Source: Gracilibacillus sp. YIM 98692
GTDB taxonomy: Bacteria; Bacillota; Bacilli; Bacillales; Amphibacillaceae
NCBI RefSeq assembly: GCF_010993965.1
Contig: NZ_WIXM01000001.1
Location: forward strand, 1-64,000
Direction of reading: 5' to 3'
Length of the DNA stretch: 64,000 nucleotides
Shown: positions 7,954 through 16,508 of the stretch, in pieces
Position numbering within the stretch: the first letter of the stretch is position 1
Layout: every line of letters starts with the position of its first letter
The notes under the pieces: model-generated
The model's database searches: none
Told to the model about the DNA's origin: nothing
Seen by the model: only the letters and a program-made list of their open reading frames with translations
Position numbers and translations under genes: made by a program

Positions 7954-9048
7954 TTATTTATTCGTTACGCCTTCTTTTGTAACATCAATCGCTTGAGCTT
8001 CTGCTTTCAAACATAATTCAGCAGCTTTAAAAGCATGCTTCTGTGTCATGGCATTTTCCGTTCTATTGATACAATCTAGTATTAGCTCACCGAAGAAAGG
8101 AAAACCTACTTTCCCATTTAAATCATAGTGTTTTTCTCCTTCTTGATTTACTAGATATAACTGATTTCCACCAGAATCACGGGCAAGATCGACATATTTG
8201 CGAATCTCAATCATACCTTCTGTTCCAATAATAAACGTCCTGCCGTCTCCCCACGTACTGAGTCCATCTGGTGTAAACCAATCGACACGGAAAAATTGGG
8301 TAGCCCCATTATCTCCTCTTAATGTAGCATCCCCATAATCTTCTAACTCTGGATACTCTGGATTGGCATAGTTCCCCACTTTACTATGTAACACTTCTGC
8401 GTCCTCACAGCCTGTGTAAAATAAAAATTGTTCAATTTGATGACTGCCGATATCACACAGAATACCGCCATACTTGTCTTTTTCGAAGAACCAGTCTGGA
8501 CGATTAGGTGCTCTTAAACGGTGCGGGCCAAATCCTGTTAACTGAATGACCTTTCCAATCGCACCTTCCTCAATCAATTGACCAGCAAATACTGCACTTT
8601 CTACATGCAATCGTTCACTGTAGTATACCATGTATTTTTGACCTGTTTCTTCCACCACTTTTTTGGACTCTTCCAACTGCTCTAACGTAGTAAATGGTGC
8701 TTTATCTGTAAAATAGTCTTTTCCTGCTCGCATGACACGGTTCCCCAATGCGCCGCGTTCCGATGTCACCGCTGCAGCAGCTACTAACTTTACTTCTGGA
8801 TCCTCCAGAACTTGCTCAAGCGAATCTGCTGGTTTCGCTTGTGGAAATTTCTCTAAGAAATTTTTCACTTTTTCTGGATCTGGATCATAGACCCACTTTA
8901 ATGTCGCTCCTGCCTCTGTCAAACCATTACATTGTCCAAAAATATGGCCATGATCTAATGCAACCGCTGCAAAAACAAACTCCCCTTCTTTTACAACAGG
9001 ATTCGGCTTTCCTTTAGGTGCATAATTCATTCCATCAGCACTACTCAT
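7954..9048 (-). CDS. Gfo/Idh/MocA-family oxidoreductase, divergent type
   Basis: 364-residue protein of the Gfo/Idh/MocA fold: an N-terminal Rossmann domain and a C-terminal alpha/beta domain with GGILCDIGSHQIEQFLFYTG, the region carrying the usual catalytic Asp and His. Unlike its neighbours it lacks a clear GxGxxG at the N-terminus (FAAVALDHGHIFGQ instead) and has DKAP where the family normally has EKP, so cofactor binding may differ. These enzymes are NAD(P)-dependent sugar dehydrogenases or act through transient keto intermediates. Start at 9048 because the in-frame GTG upstream is part of the AGGAGTG ribosome site. A cre-like box at 9084 suggests carbon catabolite control. Confidence 0.85.
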   Translation of the reverse strand: MSSADGMNYAPKGKPNPVVKEGEFVFAAVALDHGHIFGQCNGLTEAGATLKWVYDPDPEKVKNFLEKFPQAKPADSLEQVLEDPEVKLVAAAAVTSERGALGNRVMRAGKDYFTDKAPFTTLEQLEESKKVVEETGQKYMVYYSERLHVESAVFAGQLIEEGAIGKVIQLTGFGPHRLRAPNRPDWFFEKDKYGGILCDIGSHQIEQFLFYTGCEDAEVLHSKVGNYANPEYPELEDYGDATLRGDNGATQFFRVDWFTPDGLSTWGDGRTFIIGTEGMIEIRKYVDLARDSGGNQLYLVNQEGEKHYDLNGKVGFPFFGELILDCINRTENAMTQKHAFKAAELCLKAEAQAIDVTKEGVTNK

Positions 9049-9083
9049 CTCTATCACTCCTATTAAACAGTATCTAACTCTAT

Positions 9084-9097
9084 TGTATACGTTTCCA
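9084..9097. promoter_or_regulatory. cre-like CcpA box
   Basis: TGTATACGTTTCCA, one mismatch from the usual TGWAANCGNTNNCA consensus, about 36 bp upstream of the Gfo/Idh start at 9048. Confidence 0.55.
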
Positions 9098-9161
9098 AAT
9101 AAAAATCAAACGTTGTTAATTATAAATTTCACTAAAGGAAATTTTTCGATTAAAGAGCACT

Positions 9162-9230
9162 TGACGAAGTTAGAGAGATGGCTGCACTTATCTATCTTTC
9201 TAATCGGGGTATCTACGTCAAATTCACTTC
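9162..9230. repeat. Fragment of a dispersed intergenic repeat
   Basis: TGCACTTATCTAT, then TT-CTAA, then CTACGTC, also present in the same order at about 31090-31140. It lies between two minus-strand oxidoreductase genes. It looks like a decayed or partial copy of a dispersed element, with no coding content. Confidence 0.45.
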
Positions 9231-9271
9231 ATCTGTAACACGATATATTATGATATCTTATGACTGCTTGT

Positions 9272-10282
9272 TTATACCGTCGCCATCGTCACAGGCGTTT
9301 TCTTTGCTGAAGAATCTCGGATTAACTGAATCATTTCCATCGGCACATATGCTTCACTAGCTGGGATATAGTCACTCGTATTTTCTAAAATCGCTTGATA
9401 AAACTGGTCTATCAATTTTTGATGGCTTGCACCATAATAAAATTTAGAACCTGGTAACTTTTCGTCCTCTACTAATTTGCGTTTTGTTCCGTTGTCATCT
9501 GCAATCGTTAAAATACTATCTTTAATCGTTAATTTGGCCTTTTCTAATACGACTTGAAATTCAACAGATGAATTTTGTGCATTGCTAACCGTAGCAAAAA
9601 ATAAACCCGTAGCACCATTTGCATAAGTGATGTGTGCCGTTGCGGTATCTTCGACATCTAACCCATAATCGAGCAGACGATCAATCGATCCTCTAATGGA
9701 TGTTATATCTCCACCGACAAGCTGCATTAAATCCAGTGTGTGAATCGACTGGTTAATCATCACACCTCCACCAGCTTGCTCCATTTTCCCTCTCCACGGT
9801 TTCGCCTCATAGTAAGATTTTGGTCGATGCCATGTCACAAGTCCTTTTACCCCAAGCACTTCGCCGTACTTTCCTTCTTTCACCATTTGATTTAATACTT
9901 CTACCGTTTCATTAAGGCGATTTTGCAAGGAAACACAAATTTTCACCTCTGGATGCTGTTGTTCCAGTGATACGATAGCTCGACTATCTTCTATGGTATG
10001 AGCTAATGGCTTTTCTAAAAAAACATGAATGCCATGTTCTACAGCCTTTTTCGTTACAGGGTAATGTAAATGGTGTGGTAAACAAATGTGAACACAGTCT
10101 AAAGCTTGCTCCTTAAACATCACTTCATAATCGGTATAAAACGGAGCGCTTTTTCCTTTCGTTTTTGCTTTTGGATCAACATCACATACCGCCACAAGCT
10201 CTGCTTTTTCACTTTGCTGCATGACTGGTAAATGGATGTTCGAAATATCACCTAGACCAATGATACCAATTCGCAATACCAT
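9272..10282 (-). CDS. Gfo/Idh/MocA-family oxidoreductase
   Basis: 336-residue NAD(P)-dependent oxidoreductase. Seen: the nucleotide loop GIIGLGDISNIH at the N-terminus, VHICLPHHLHYPV, the EKP motif (FLEKPLAHT) near residue 92, and the C-terminal GGGVMINQSIHTLDLMQLVGG with the catalytic His and Asp. It is preceded by the close paralogue at 10307 in the same transcript (24-bp gap) and by a CUT1 importer, so it most likely oxidises a sugar or sugar derivative taken up by that importer. Substrate is unknown. The ribosome site is GGAGGG. Confidence 0.88.
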   Translation of the reverse strand: MVLRIGIIGLGDISNIHLPVMQQSEKAELVAVCDVDPKAKTKGKSAPFYTDYEVMFKEQALDCVHICLPHHLHYPVTKKAVEHGIHVFLEKPLAHTIEDSRAIVSLEQQHPEVKICVSLQNRLNETVEVLNQMVKEGKYGEVLGVKGLVTWHRPKSYYEAKPWRGKMEQAGGGVMINQSIHTLDLMQLVGGDITSIRGSIDRLLDYGLDVEDTATAHITYANGATGLFFATVSNAQNSSVEFQVVLEKAKLTIKDSILTIADDNGTKRKLVEDEKLPGSKFYYGASHQKLIDQFYQAILENTSDYIPASEAYVPMEMIQLIRDSSAKKTPVTMATV

Positions 10283-10306
10283 GGTTTTCCCTCCATTTCA
10301 TTCCCT

Positions 10307-11461
10307 TTAATAGATTCCTTGCTTTTCCTCTTCTCTTCTTTTATTTAACTCCTCTAAATACGCCTCTTCATCTACTGGTAAAGACACTTCTTTCCCCAGC
10401 CAACTGGACAAGTGCATCGCATTAGCAAGCTCAACACCATGAATACCGTCCGTCCCAGGTGCAATTAATGGCGTTCCATCTAAAATATTGGCAGCAAAAT
10501 TTTCTAAAACCGTGGCATGCTGACTGCCCCAAGCACTGTTAAACTCTATAACTTCCTCTTCATAGATTTGATCCGTATCTCCACCTTGTATAAGCTTGCC
10601 GATTTCTTGCATCGACATCGTGTCGCTCATTTCTTTTTCTGGTCTGTGCAGTCGTTTGACCGTCACTTTTTTGCTATCATCTACTACAATTTTTCCCTTA
10701 TCTCCTAAGATTTCTAGGCGGTCTGTTCCAAGCACATCATGTGTACATGTGACAAAAACACCCGTTGCTCCATTTCCATAGTCGAGAAGTGTTGTGACAT
10801 CATCCTCCACTACAATGTCACGTTGATAACCATACTGTGCTTTCGTATACACTTTCTTTGGCATGCCGCAGATCCATTGAAATAAATCAATTTGGTGCGG
10901 GGCTTGATTAACTAACACACCTCCGCCTTCTCCATCCCAAGTTGCACGCCATGATCCTTGGTCATAATACCCTTGAGGGCGCCACCATGTCGTAATAATC
11001 CAATTTGTTCTTCTTAATGCGCCAATTTCCCCGTCATCAATTAATTGTTTAACTTTTTGATAGAGCTGGTTTGTACGTTGATTAAACATGATCGCATAAG
11101 TGAGATCAGGCTTTGTTATGGCATAGTCATTAATTTCTTTAACTTGTTTTGTATAAACACCTGCCGGCTTTTCAAGCAACGCATGAACATCTTGACTCAA
11201 TGCTTCGATCCCCATTTCTGGATGTAAATAGTGCGGTACACAAGTCACAATCGCATCCACATAGCTGCTTTCTATCATTTCTTTGTAATCCTGGTAAAAA
11301 GGCACATCTGGAAACTGTTCTTTCGCGCGCTTTTCTTTATCTGGGTCGATATCACAAATCGCCCCGATTTCCATATTAGGAACTTTCCCTTCATTGATTA
11401 AATTTGCATATGCTCCACCTTGTACACCAAAACCAATAATGCCAAGTTTTACCTTTTGCAA
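10307..11461 (-). CDS. Gfo/Idh/MocA-family oxidoreductase
   Basis: About 385 residues. Rossmann loop GIIGFGVQGGAY, VTCVPHYLHPEMG, EKP motif (LLEKPAGVY) and C-terminal GGGVLVNQAPHQIDLFQWICG with the conserved His and Asp. I take TTG at 11461 as the start: AGGAG lies nine bases upstream, while the ATG at 11467 is only three bases from it, and the longer frame from 11500 would run through the ribosome site. Probably cotranscribed with the Gfo/Idh gene at 9272, and in series with the ABC importer upstream. A cre-like box overlaps the leader at 11479-11492. Substrate unknown. Confidence 0.87.
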   Translation of the reverse strand: MQKVKLGIIGFGVQGGAYANLINEGKVPNMEIGAICDIDPDKEKRAKEQFPDVPFYQDYKEMIESSYVDAIVTCVPHYLHPEMGIEALSQDVHALLEKPAGVYTKQVKEINDYAITKPDLTYAIMFNQRTNQLYQKVKQLIDDGEIGALRRTNWIITTWWRPQGYYDQGSWRATWDGEGGGVLVNQAPHQIDLFQWICGMPKKVYTKAQYGYQRDIVVEDDVTTLLDYGNGATGVFVTCTHDVLGTDRLEILGDKGKIVVDDSKKVTVKRLHRPEKEMSDTMSMQEIGKLIQGGDTDQIYEEEVIEFNSAWGSQHATVLENFAANILDGTPLIAPGTDGIHGVELANAMHLSSWLGKEVSLPVDEEAYLEELNKRREEEKQGIY

Positions 11462-11478
11462 TACCATCCACTCCTTTT

Positions 11479-11492
11479 TTAAAACGCTTTCT
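11479..11492. promoter_or_regulatory. cre-like CcpA box
   Basis: TTAAAACGCTTTCT, two mismatches from TGAAAACGCTTTCA, directly upstream of the ribosome site of the Gfo/Idh gene ending at 11461. Confidence 0.5.
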
Positions 11493-11581
11493 CTTAACAC
11501 TTATTCTATGAAATTCGGAAGTATAAATAAATAGTTAAAATTGTTTCATTTGAGTAATAAATTGACTGAGAATGCTTTCTA

Positions 11582-12427
11582 TTATCCTTTAACACTACCA
11601 GCTGTAATCCCTTCCACTAAGTACTTTTGGAAGAATAGGAAAACAAGCAGCTGTGGAACAATCGATACAACAGACATCGCAAACATTGGGGCCCAAGCCG
11701 ATACAGAGGATGGATCTGAGAACATTTGCAGTCCAAGCGCTACCGTATACAATTTGGTATCATTTAAATAAACAAGTGGTGTCATAAAATCATCCCATGT
11801 CCAATAGAAAGAAAAAATCGCAACCGTTGCGAGTGCTGGTGTCGTTAATGGCAATACCACTCGCCAAAAAATACTAAAAGTACTCGCACCATCCATATAA
11901 GCCGCTTCATCCAATTCTCGTGGAATCCCTCGAATAAATTGAATCATTAAGAAAATGAAGAAAGGAATTCCCCCGATAAACGCTGGCACGATTAATGGCA
12001 AATACGTATTCACCCATCCTAAATTGTGAAACAAAATATATTGCGGAATTAATGTTACCTGTTGCGGCAGCATTAACGTGACAATCATACAAACGAATAA
12101 TGGTGTTCGAAAGCGGAAATTCACTCTTGCAAAACCAAATGCTACCAAAGTAGAAGAAAACAATGTCCCAATAACTACCATGGTTGTGACAAATGTTGAA
12201 TTGATAAAGAAAGTAGTAAAGGTTAAATTACCAAAACCTTCCCATCCTTGAGCATAACTCCCCCAATTCCATTCTGTCGGAATTAACGAGGCAGCATTTC
12301 GGAATATTTCACTTTCGGGTTTTAGTGAGCTTGCTATCGTCCACAAAATTGGATAAATCATTAAAAAGCCTAACGCCCAAATACCACCATGATAAAGGAG
12401 TGTTCTCGTTTTTTTATTTTTCATCAT
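11582..12427 (-). CDS. CUT1 ABC sugar permease, MalG type
   Basis: 281-residue integral membrane protein with six predicted segments. The cytoplasmic EAA loop (ELDEAAYMDGASTFSIFWRVVLP) docks the ATPase, and the C-terminus QKYLVEGITAGSVKG is typical of MalG-like subunits. It follows the MalF-like gene by two bases and is in one operon with the lipoprotein at 13428. Together they import an oligosaccharide or glycoside that the downstream Gfo/Idh enzymes may modify. No ATPase gene is present. Confidence 0.93.
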   Translation of the reverse strand: MMKNKKTRTLLYHGGIWALGFLMIYPILWTIASSLKPESEIFRNAASLIPTEWNWGSYAQGWEGFGNLTFTTFFINSTFVTTMVVIGTLFSSTLVAFGFARVNFRFRTPLFVCMIVTLMLPQQVTLIPQYILFHNLGWVNTYLPLIVPAFIGGIPFFIFLMIQFIRGIPRELDEAAYMDGASTFSIFWRVVLPLTTPALATVAIFSFYWTWDDFMTPLVYLNDTKLYTVALGLQMFSDPSSVSAWAPMFAMSVVSIVPQLLVFLFFQKYLVEGITAGSVKG

Positions 12428-12429
12428 CT

Positions 12430-13368
12430 TTAATTCCCTCCTTCTGATTCATAGTAAACCCAGCTCTTCGCTGTACGGAAAATAAAAGCTGTGAAAAGCG
12501 CACAAATTAACAAGAGAACCCAAGCTAAAGCAGAAGCGTAACCCATATCAAAGTGAGCAAAAGCTTTTTCATATAGATACACGGCATAGAACAGTGTGTT
12601 ATCCATCGGACCACCTTCTGTAATTAAAAAGCTTTGTGTAAAAGCCATGAAACCATGAATTGTCTGCATCACGAGATTGAAGAAAATAACCGGTGATAAC
12701 ATTGGAAGCGTAATTTTGAAAAATTGAACAACTGGATTCGCTCCATCTACTGAAGCAGCTTCATACAATTCATAAGGAATCGCTTTCAATCCTGCTAAGA
12801 AAATAAGCATCGGTGAACCAAATTGCCACACCACTAAAATAATTAAAGTAGATAGTGCAAAATCGGGACTTGCTACCCAATCCGTTCCGGAAATGCCGAA
12901 AAACCCTAATACATCATTGATGGCACCGTTCATTCCAAACAATTGCTTCCAAACAACTGCAATTGCCACACTACCACCAAGTATTGAAGGAACATAATAT
13001 AATGTTCGATATAAACCTACCCCACGGCGTTTCGTATTAAAAAGCATGGCCACAAATAAAGCGAATGCTAGTTTTAAAGGTACACTACCAAATACGAAAA
13101 TAAATGTAACTCGTATCGCCTTCCAAAAGCGATCATCATTAGTAAACATCTGTACATAATTTTCTAAACCAATCCAAACCGGTGTAGATAATAAATCATA
13201 GTTTGTAAAGGAAAAATATAATGATACTAACATTGGTCCGACTATAAATCCTAGAAAACCTACTAACCATGGAGCAATAAATCCCAGGCCAATTAAATCT
13301 GTTCTTAATTGACTTCGTAATTTATTTGATTTTTGAACTCTACCCTCCACTTTCATTTCTTGTGCCAT
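12430..13368 (-). CDS. CUT1 ABC sugar permease, MalF type
   Basis: 312-residue permease subunit with an N-terminal cytoplasmic tail, about six membrane segments, and EAA loop ELYEAASVDGANPVVQFFKITLP. The start at 13368 has GGAGGTG six to seven bases upstream; the upstream in-frame ATG is inside the ribosome site. Partner of the MalG-like subunit at 11582 and the binding protein at 13428. A 12-bp stem hairpin separates it from the binding-protein gene. Confidence 0.93.
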   Translation of the reverse strand: MAQEMKVEGRVQKSNKLRSQLRTDLIGLGFIAPWLVGFLGFIVGPMLVSLYFSFTNYDLLSTPVWIGLENYVQMFTNDDRFWKAIRVTFIFVFGSVPLKLAFALFVAMLFNTKRRGVGLYRTLYYVPSILGGSVAIAVVWKQLFGMNGAINDVLGFFGISGTDWVASPDFALSTLIILVVWQFGSPMLIFLAGLKAIPYELYEAASVDGANPVVQFFKITLPMLSPVIFFNLVMQTIHGFMAFTQSFLITEGGPMDNTLFYAVYLYEKAFAHFDMGYASALAWVLLLICALFTAFIFRTAKSWVYYESEGGN

Positions 13369-13390
13369 TTTGAACACCTCCATTTATAGT

Positions 13391-13420
13391 AGAAGCCATC
13401 TATCTATATAGATGGCTTCT
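13391..13420 (-). other. Intercistronic hairpin between binding protein and permease
   Basis: Perfect 12-bp stem (AGAAGCCATCTA / TAGATGGCTTCT) just after the binding-protein stop codon. On the minus strand it is not followed by a T run, so it likely protects the upstream message, giving more binding protein than permease. Confidence 0.6.
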
Positions 13421-13427
13421 TTTTCAT

Positions 13428-14795
13428 TTACTTATTTTTAGCCAAAATTTCCGTTGCTTTTTCTCTAAAGTTTTGCGCAGCTTCTTCTGGCGTCACTTCT
13501 CCGTAATAAATCGGATCCTCTACTTCATTTTCAAATAAGGATTCAATTTCTGTTGCACCTTGTGGATCTGGTGGATCAATTTCTCTTGCATAATCTTGTA
13601 CTAACTCAACAAATTCGAACATTTTTAAACCAGCTGGAGCCAAATTGGATTTTAAATGCTCGCGAACTTCACCTGCAATAGGAACACCGCGCTCTGCATT
13701 CAAGATCTCATTCGCCTCTAAATCATTGGTAATAAAGTCAATAAACTTTGCTGCTTCTTCTTGTTCTTCTGAATGGGTAGAAACAGAGAAGAATTGACTA
13801 GGTTTAATATAATGTCCCTTTTCTCCGCCTTCAATCATTGGTTGAACCATTAATTCCAAATCTCTACCGGCAGCTTGTTCTAATGCTACAAGCTGGTTAC
13901 TATGCAACTCCATCAAAATTGCTGACTGCTCACGTACAATAGATTGCTGTTCAATGTTAGATCCTGCACTCTTAAATAACTCTGGAGGTGTACCTGCACC
14001 TGAATCAATTAATTCCTTAATAACCTGCAAGAAGTCTACTAATAGCTGATCATCCTCATAACCTAACCCTGTACCATCATCATTATATAACCATTTATCA
14101 TGCAATCGTAAATAATGTTTGAATCCCATCACATTGGCACTTGGCTGAATTCCATATACATCATCGCCTAATTTTTCAGAAAGCTCTTGTGATTTAGAAA
14201 TAAGTTCATCATAGGTGTAACCTGGCTCTAAAGGCTCCACACCTGCTTTTTCATACATTGCAGGGTCATATGCTTGAGCATGAGAGTTAGCTCCTAAGTT
14301 AACAGCATATAAACCTCCATCAATTTTTCCACCATCAATATATACATCTTCTACATCACTTAAATCTAATGCACCACTTTCTACGTGTGGATTCAAATTA
14401 GCTAATAAATCTTTCCCTACATATTCTGATAAGTATTTATAGTCCATTTGTACAATATCAGGGAGATTACCACCAGCTGCCTGTGTGGCCATTTTTTCCC
14501 AATAACCATCCCAGCCAGTAAATTCTGGTGAAATAGTAACATGTGGGTTTTTTTCCATATATAAATCGATCGCTTCTAATGTACGATCATGCCTGTCCTG
14601 AGAGCCCCACCACAATATCCGTAACTCGACTTCTTCCTTACCTGAATCTTGGCTTGCTTCTTCATTATCTGAGGCATTATTATCAGTGTCTTCATTTGAC
14701 GCATTTGATTCCTCACCACTACTACATGCGACCAACACTCCAACTAAAAATAATAACATCATAACCCATAATAGCTTTTTAACTTTTTGTCGCAT
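13428..14795 (-). CDS. ABC sugar-binding lipoprotein
   Basis: 455-residue extracellular solute-binding protein, family 1. It has a lipoprotein signal peptide with lipobox LVAC and acylated Cys24, then an acidic Ser/Asn/Asp-rich linker, then the binding fold beginning VELRILWWGSQDRHD. The start at 14795 has GGGGAG upstream; the longer frame from 14855 adds 20 residues in front of the signal peptide and is unlikely. First component of the importer at 11582-13368. The ligand is not predictable, but YesM/YesN regulation and oxidoreductases nearby point to a plant or microbial glycoside. Confidence 0.93.
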   Translation of the reverse strand: MRQKVKKLLWVMMLLFLVGVLVACSSGEESNASNEDTDNNASDNEEASQDSGKEEVELRILWWGSQDRHDRTLEAIDLYMEKNPHVTISPEFTGWDGYWEKMATQAAGGNLPDIVQMDYKYLSEYVGKDLLANLNPHVESGALDLSDVEDVYIDGGKIDGGLYAVNLGANSHAQAYDPAMYEKAGVEPLEPGYTYDELISKSQELSEKLGDDVYGIQPSANVMGFKHYLRLHDKWLYNDDGTGLGYEDDQLLVDFLQVIKELIDSGAGTPPELFKSAGSNIEQQSIVREQSAILMELHSNQLVALEQAAGRDLELMVQPMIEGGEKGHYIKPSQFFSVSTHSEEQEEAAKFIDFITNDLEANEILNAERGVPIAGEVREHLKSNLAPAGLKMFEFVELVQDYAREIDPPDPQGATEIESLFENEVEDPIYYGEVTPEEAAQNFREKATEILAKNK

Positions 14796-14832
14796 TTTTT
14801 TCTCTCCCCTTTTCCTAAAAATTTTATATTCA

Positions 14833-14860
14833 AAACAATGACCTGTCATAATCATTGTTT
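14833..14860 (-). other. Intercistronic hairpin
   Basis: AAACAATGA / TCATTGTTT arms between the YesL-like gene and the binding-protein gene. No strong T run follows on the minus strand. Confidence 0.4.
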
Positions 14861-14864
14861 CAAA

Positions 14865-15500
14865 TCATGTTTGATTGTATTGTGCTTTTAAGATACTGAT
14901 TTGCTCTACAGATCGACAACCTACAATCATAATGATAAAAAAAGTTAAGCTTACTCCAATAGACATTAAAATTTGAGGAAAATATAAGGACAAATAAATC
15001 ATCCCCCATAATGCAATCCCCATACCAATCGTTTTAAGCGGGTTAACCATTCCAATTACAAAGGCATATTGAATATATTTCCACCATTTTAGTTGATAGT
15101 GTACATATGTTGGAAAAATATAAATTAAGATAATTATATACCATATTGATAGAATAAAGATAAATAGACTGATGATTTGATTAAACAGTCCATCCTTTTG
15201 AACAAAAAACTTCAGATCAAAATAGATTAAGTACCCTAAAATCAACATGGTAAGCGCTAACAAATTAGACTTTTTAAAATGCTTTTTATATTCCTGCCAA
15301 AATAAAGAAAAAATAGATGGGACATGCCGCTCTTCTAACCACATTTTTTGAACTCGGCAAAGTGCTACGGTTGCCGGAGCTATTCCCAAAACAACCAATC
15401 CTAATAAAGTAAATAAAAACCATAGTATATTGAGATAAACCAATTTTACTATATAGATACAAAATACTCTTGTCATTTCCGTAAGAGAAACCGCATTCAT
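14865..15500 (-). CDS. YesL-like membrane protein (DUF624)
   Basis: 211-residue membrane protein with about five hydrophobic segments and the DUF624 N-terminal pattern GLVVLGIAPATVALCRVQKMWL. Proteins of this family are regularly encoded beside CUT1 importers and YesM/YesN-type two-component systems, as in the Bacillus subtilis yes locus. Their function is not established. Here it leads the transporter operon and is divergent from the two-component system at 15735. Confidence 0.82.
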   Translation of the reverse strand: MNAVSLTEMTRVFCIYIVKLVYLNILWFLFTLLGLVVLGIAPATVALCRVQKMWLEERHVPSIFSLFWQEYKKHFKKSNLLALTMLILGYLIYFDLKFFVQKDGLFNQIISLFIFILSIWYIIILIYIFPTYVHYQLKWWKYIQYAFVIGMVNPLKTIGMGIALWGMIYLSLYFPQILMSIGVSLTFFIIMIVGCRSVEQISILKAQYNQT

Positions 15501-15654
15501 CTTATCACCTTCTTTCCCTTTTTCAAAAGATGAATTGTCATAACTACTAATGTAGATTAAAATAGAATCAAAGCTTATCTTTTATGTGATTATCTTTAGT
15601 ATACCTTGTTGAAGAATCAAAAAAAGATGCTTCACTTAATAAAAACACCAAATA

Positions 15655-15669
15655 ATTAAGCGCTTACAT
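15655..15669. promoter_or_regulatory. cre-like CcpA box upstream of the two-component system
   Basis: ATTAAGCGCTTACAT, whose reverse strand reads TGTAAGCGCTTAAT, two mismatches from a perfect cre. It lies in the intergenic region between the divergent transporter operon and the response regulator, about 65 bp upstream of the latter, so it could control either direction. Confidence 0.6.
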
Positions 15670-15734
15670 TTAGAGGTATCATTATTTTAGAAATGGAAGA
15701 TATAATGATACCTTTTCATGGAAAGGAGTACCTT

Positions 15735-16508
15735 ATGTACAAAATACTGCTTGTCGATGATGAAAAAGAGATTCGGTATGGATTAAAAAATTACTTCCCT
15801 TGGAATCAATTAGGTTTTGAAGTGATTGAGGAGTGTGAGAATGGGAAGGAAGCTCTTAAATATCTACGCGATCATTCTGTCGATGTGGTATTAACCGATA
15901 TTAGGATGCCAGTAATGGATGGGATTGAACTAGCGAAACAAATTCAACAAATGAAACAATCGATTCAGGTTATTTTTTTAAGCGGTTATAAAGATTTTTA
16001 TTATGCAAAAGAAGCGATTAAATGCGGAGTATTAGATTATATTGTGAAACCCGGGAAATTTGAAGAAATACAAGCCGTTTTCACTTCCTTAAAAGAAAAG
16101 ATGGATACAACAGTAAAAGAACATGATATTTTAATAGACTCTCAATCAGGACAGAAGAACTACACAGAAAATATTATCCATACGATTAAAACATATACAC
16201 AGAAAAATTATGCAGACATTACATTAGAAGACTTAGCTAGTATTTTAAAAATGTCACCCAATTATATTAGTACCTATTTTAAAGAAAAAACAGGCTATAA
16301 TTTTTCCACGTATTTAACAGAAGTCCGCATGAAAAAAGCGGCAACATTGTTAACAGACTATCATTATAAAACATATGAGATCAGTAGCTTAGTTGGATAT
16401 AATAATCCGAAGAATTTTACGAGAATGTTTAAAAAATACCATGGCATGACACCTAGGGAATACAGAAATAGAAATACTTTGGAAGTGGCTGACCTAAATG
16501 AACAATAA
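15735..16508 (+). CDS. Response regulator, YesN type (REC + AraC HTH)
   Basis: 257 residues: a receiver domain at 1-120 with Asp8/Asp9, phosphoacceptor Asp55 in LTDIRMP, switch Ser in FLSGY and Lys in IVKP, then a C-terminal AraC/XylS DNA-binding domain from about 155 to 255 (ITLEDLASILKMSPNYISTYFKEKTG). The start at 15735 has AAAGGAG upstream; an in-frame ATG 14 codons earlier has no such site. It overlaps the kinase gene, so translation is coupled. It most likely activates the divergent importer operon in response to an extracellular sugar. Confidence 0.93.
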   Translation: MYKILLVDDEKEIRYGLKNYFPWNQLGFEVIEECENGKEALKYLRDHSVDVVLTDIRMPVMDGIELAKQIQQMKQSIQVIFLSGYKDFYYAKEAIKCGVLDYIVKPGKFEEIQAVFTSLKEKMDTTVKEHDILIDSQSGQKNYTENIIHTIKTYTQKNYADITLEDLASILKMSPNYISTYFKEKTGYNFSTYLTEVRMKKAATLLTDYHYKTYEISSLVGYNNPKNFTRMFKKYHGMTPREYRNRNTLEVADLNEQ

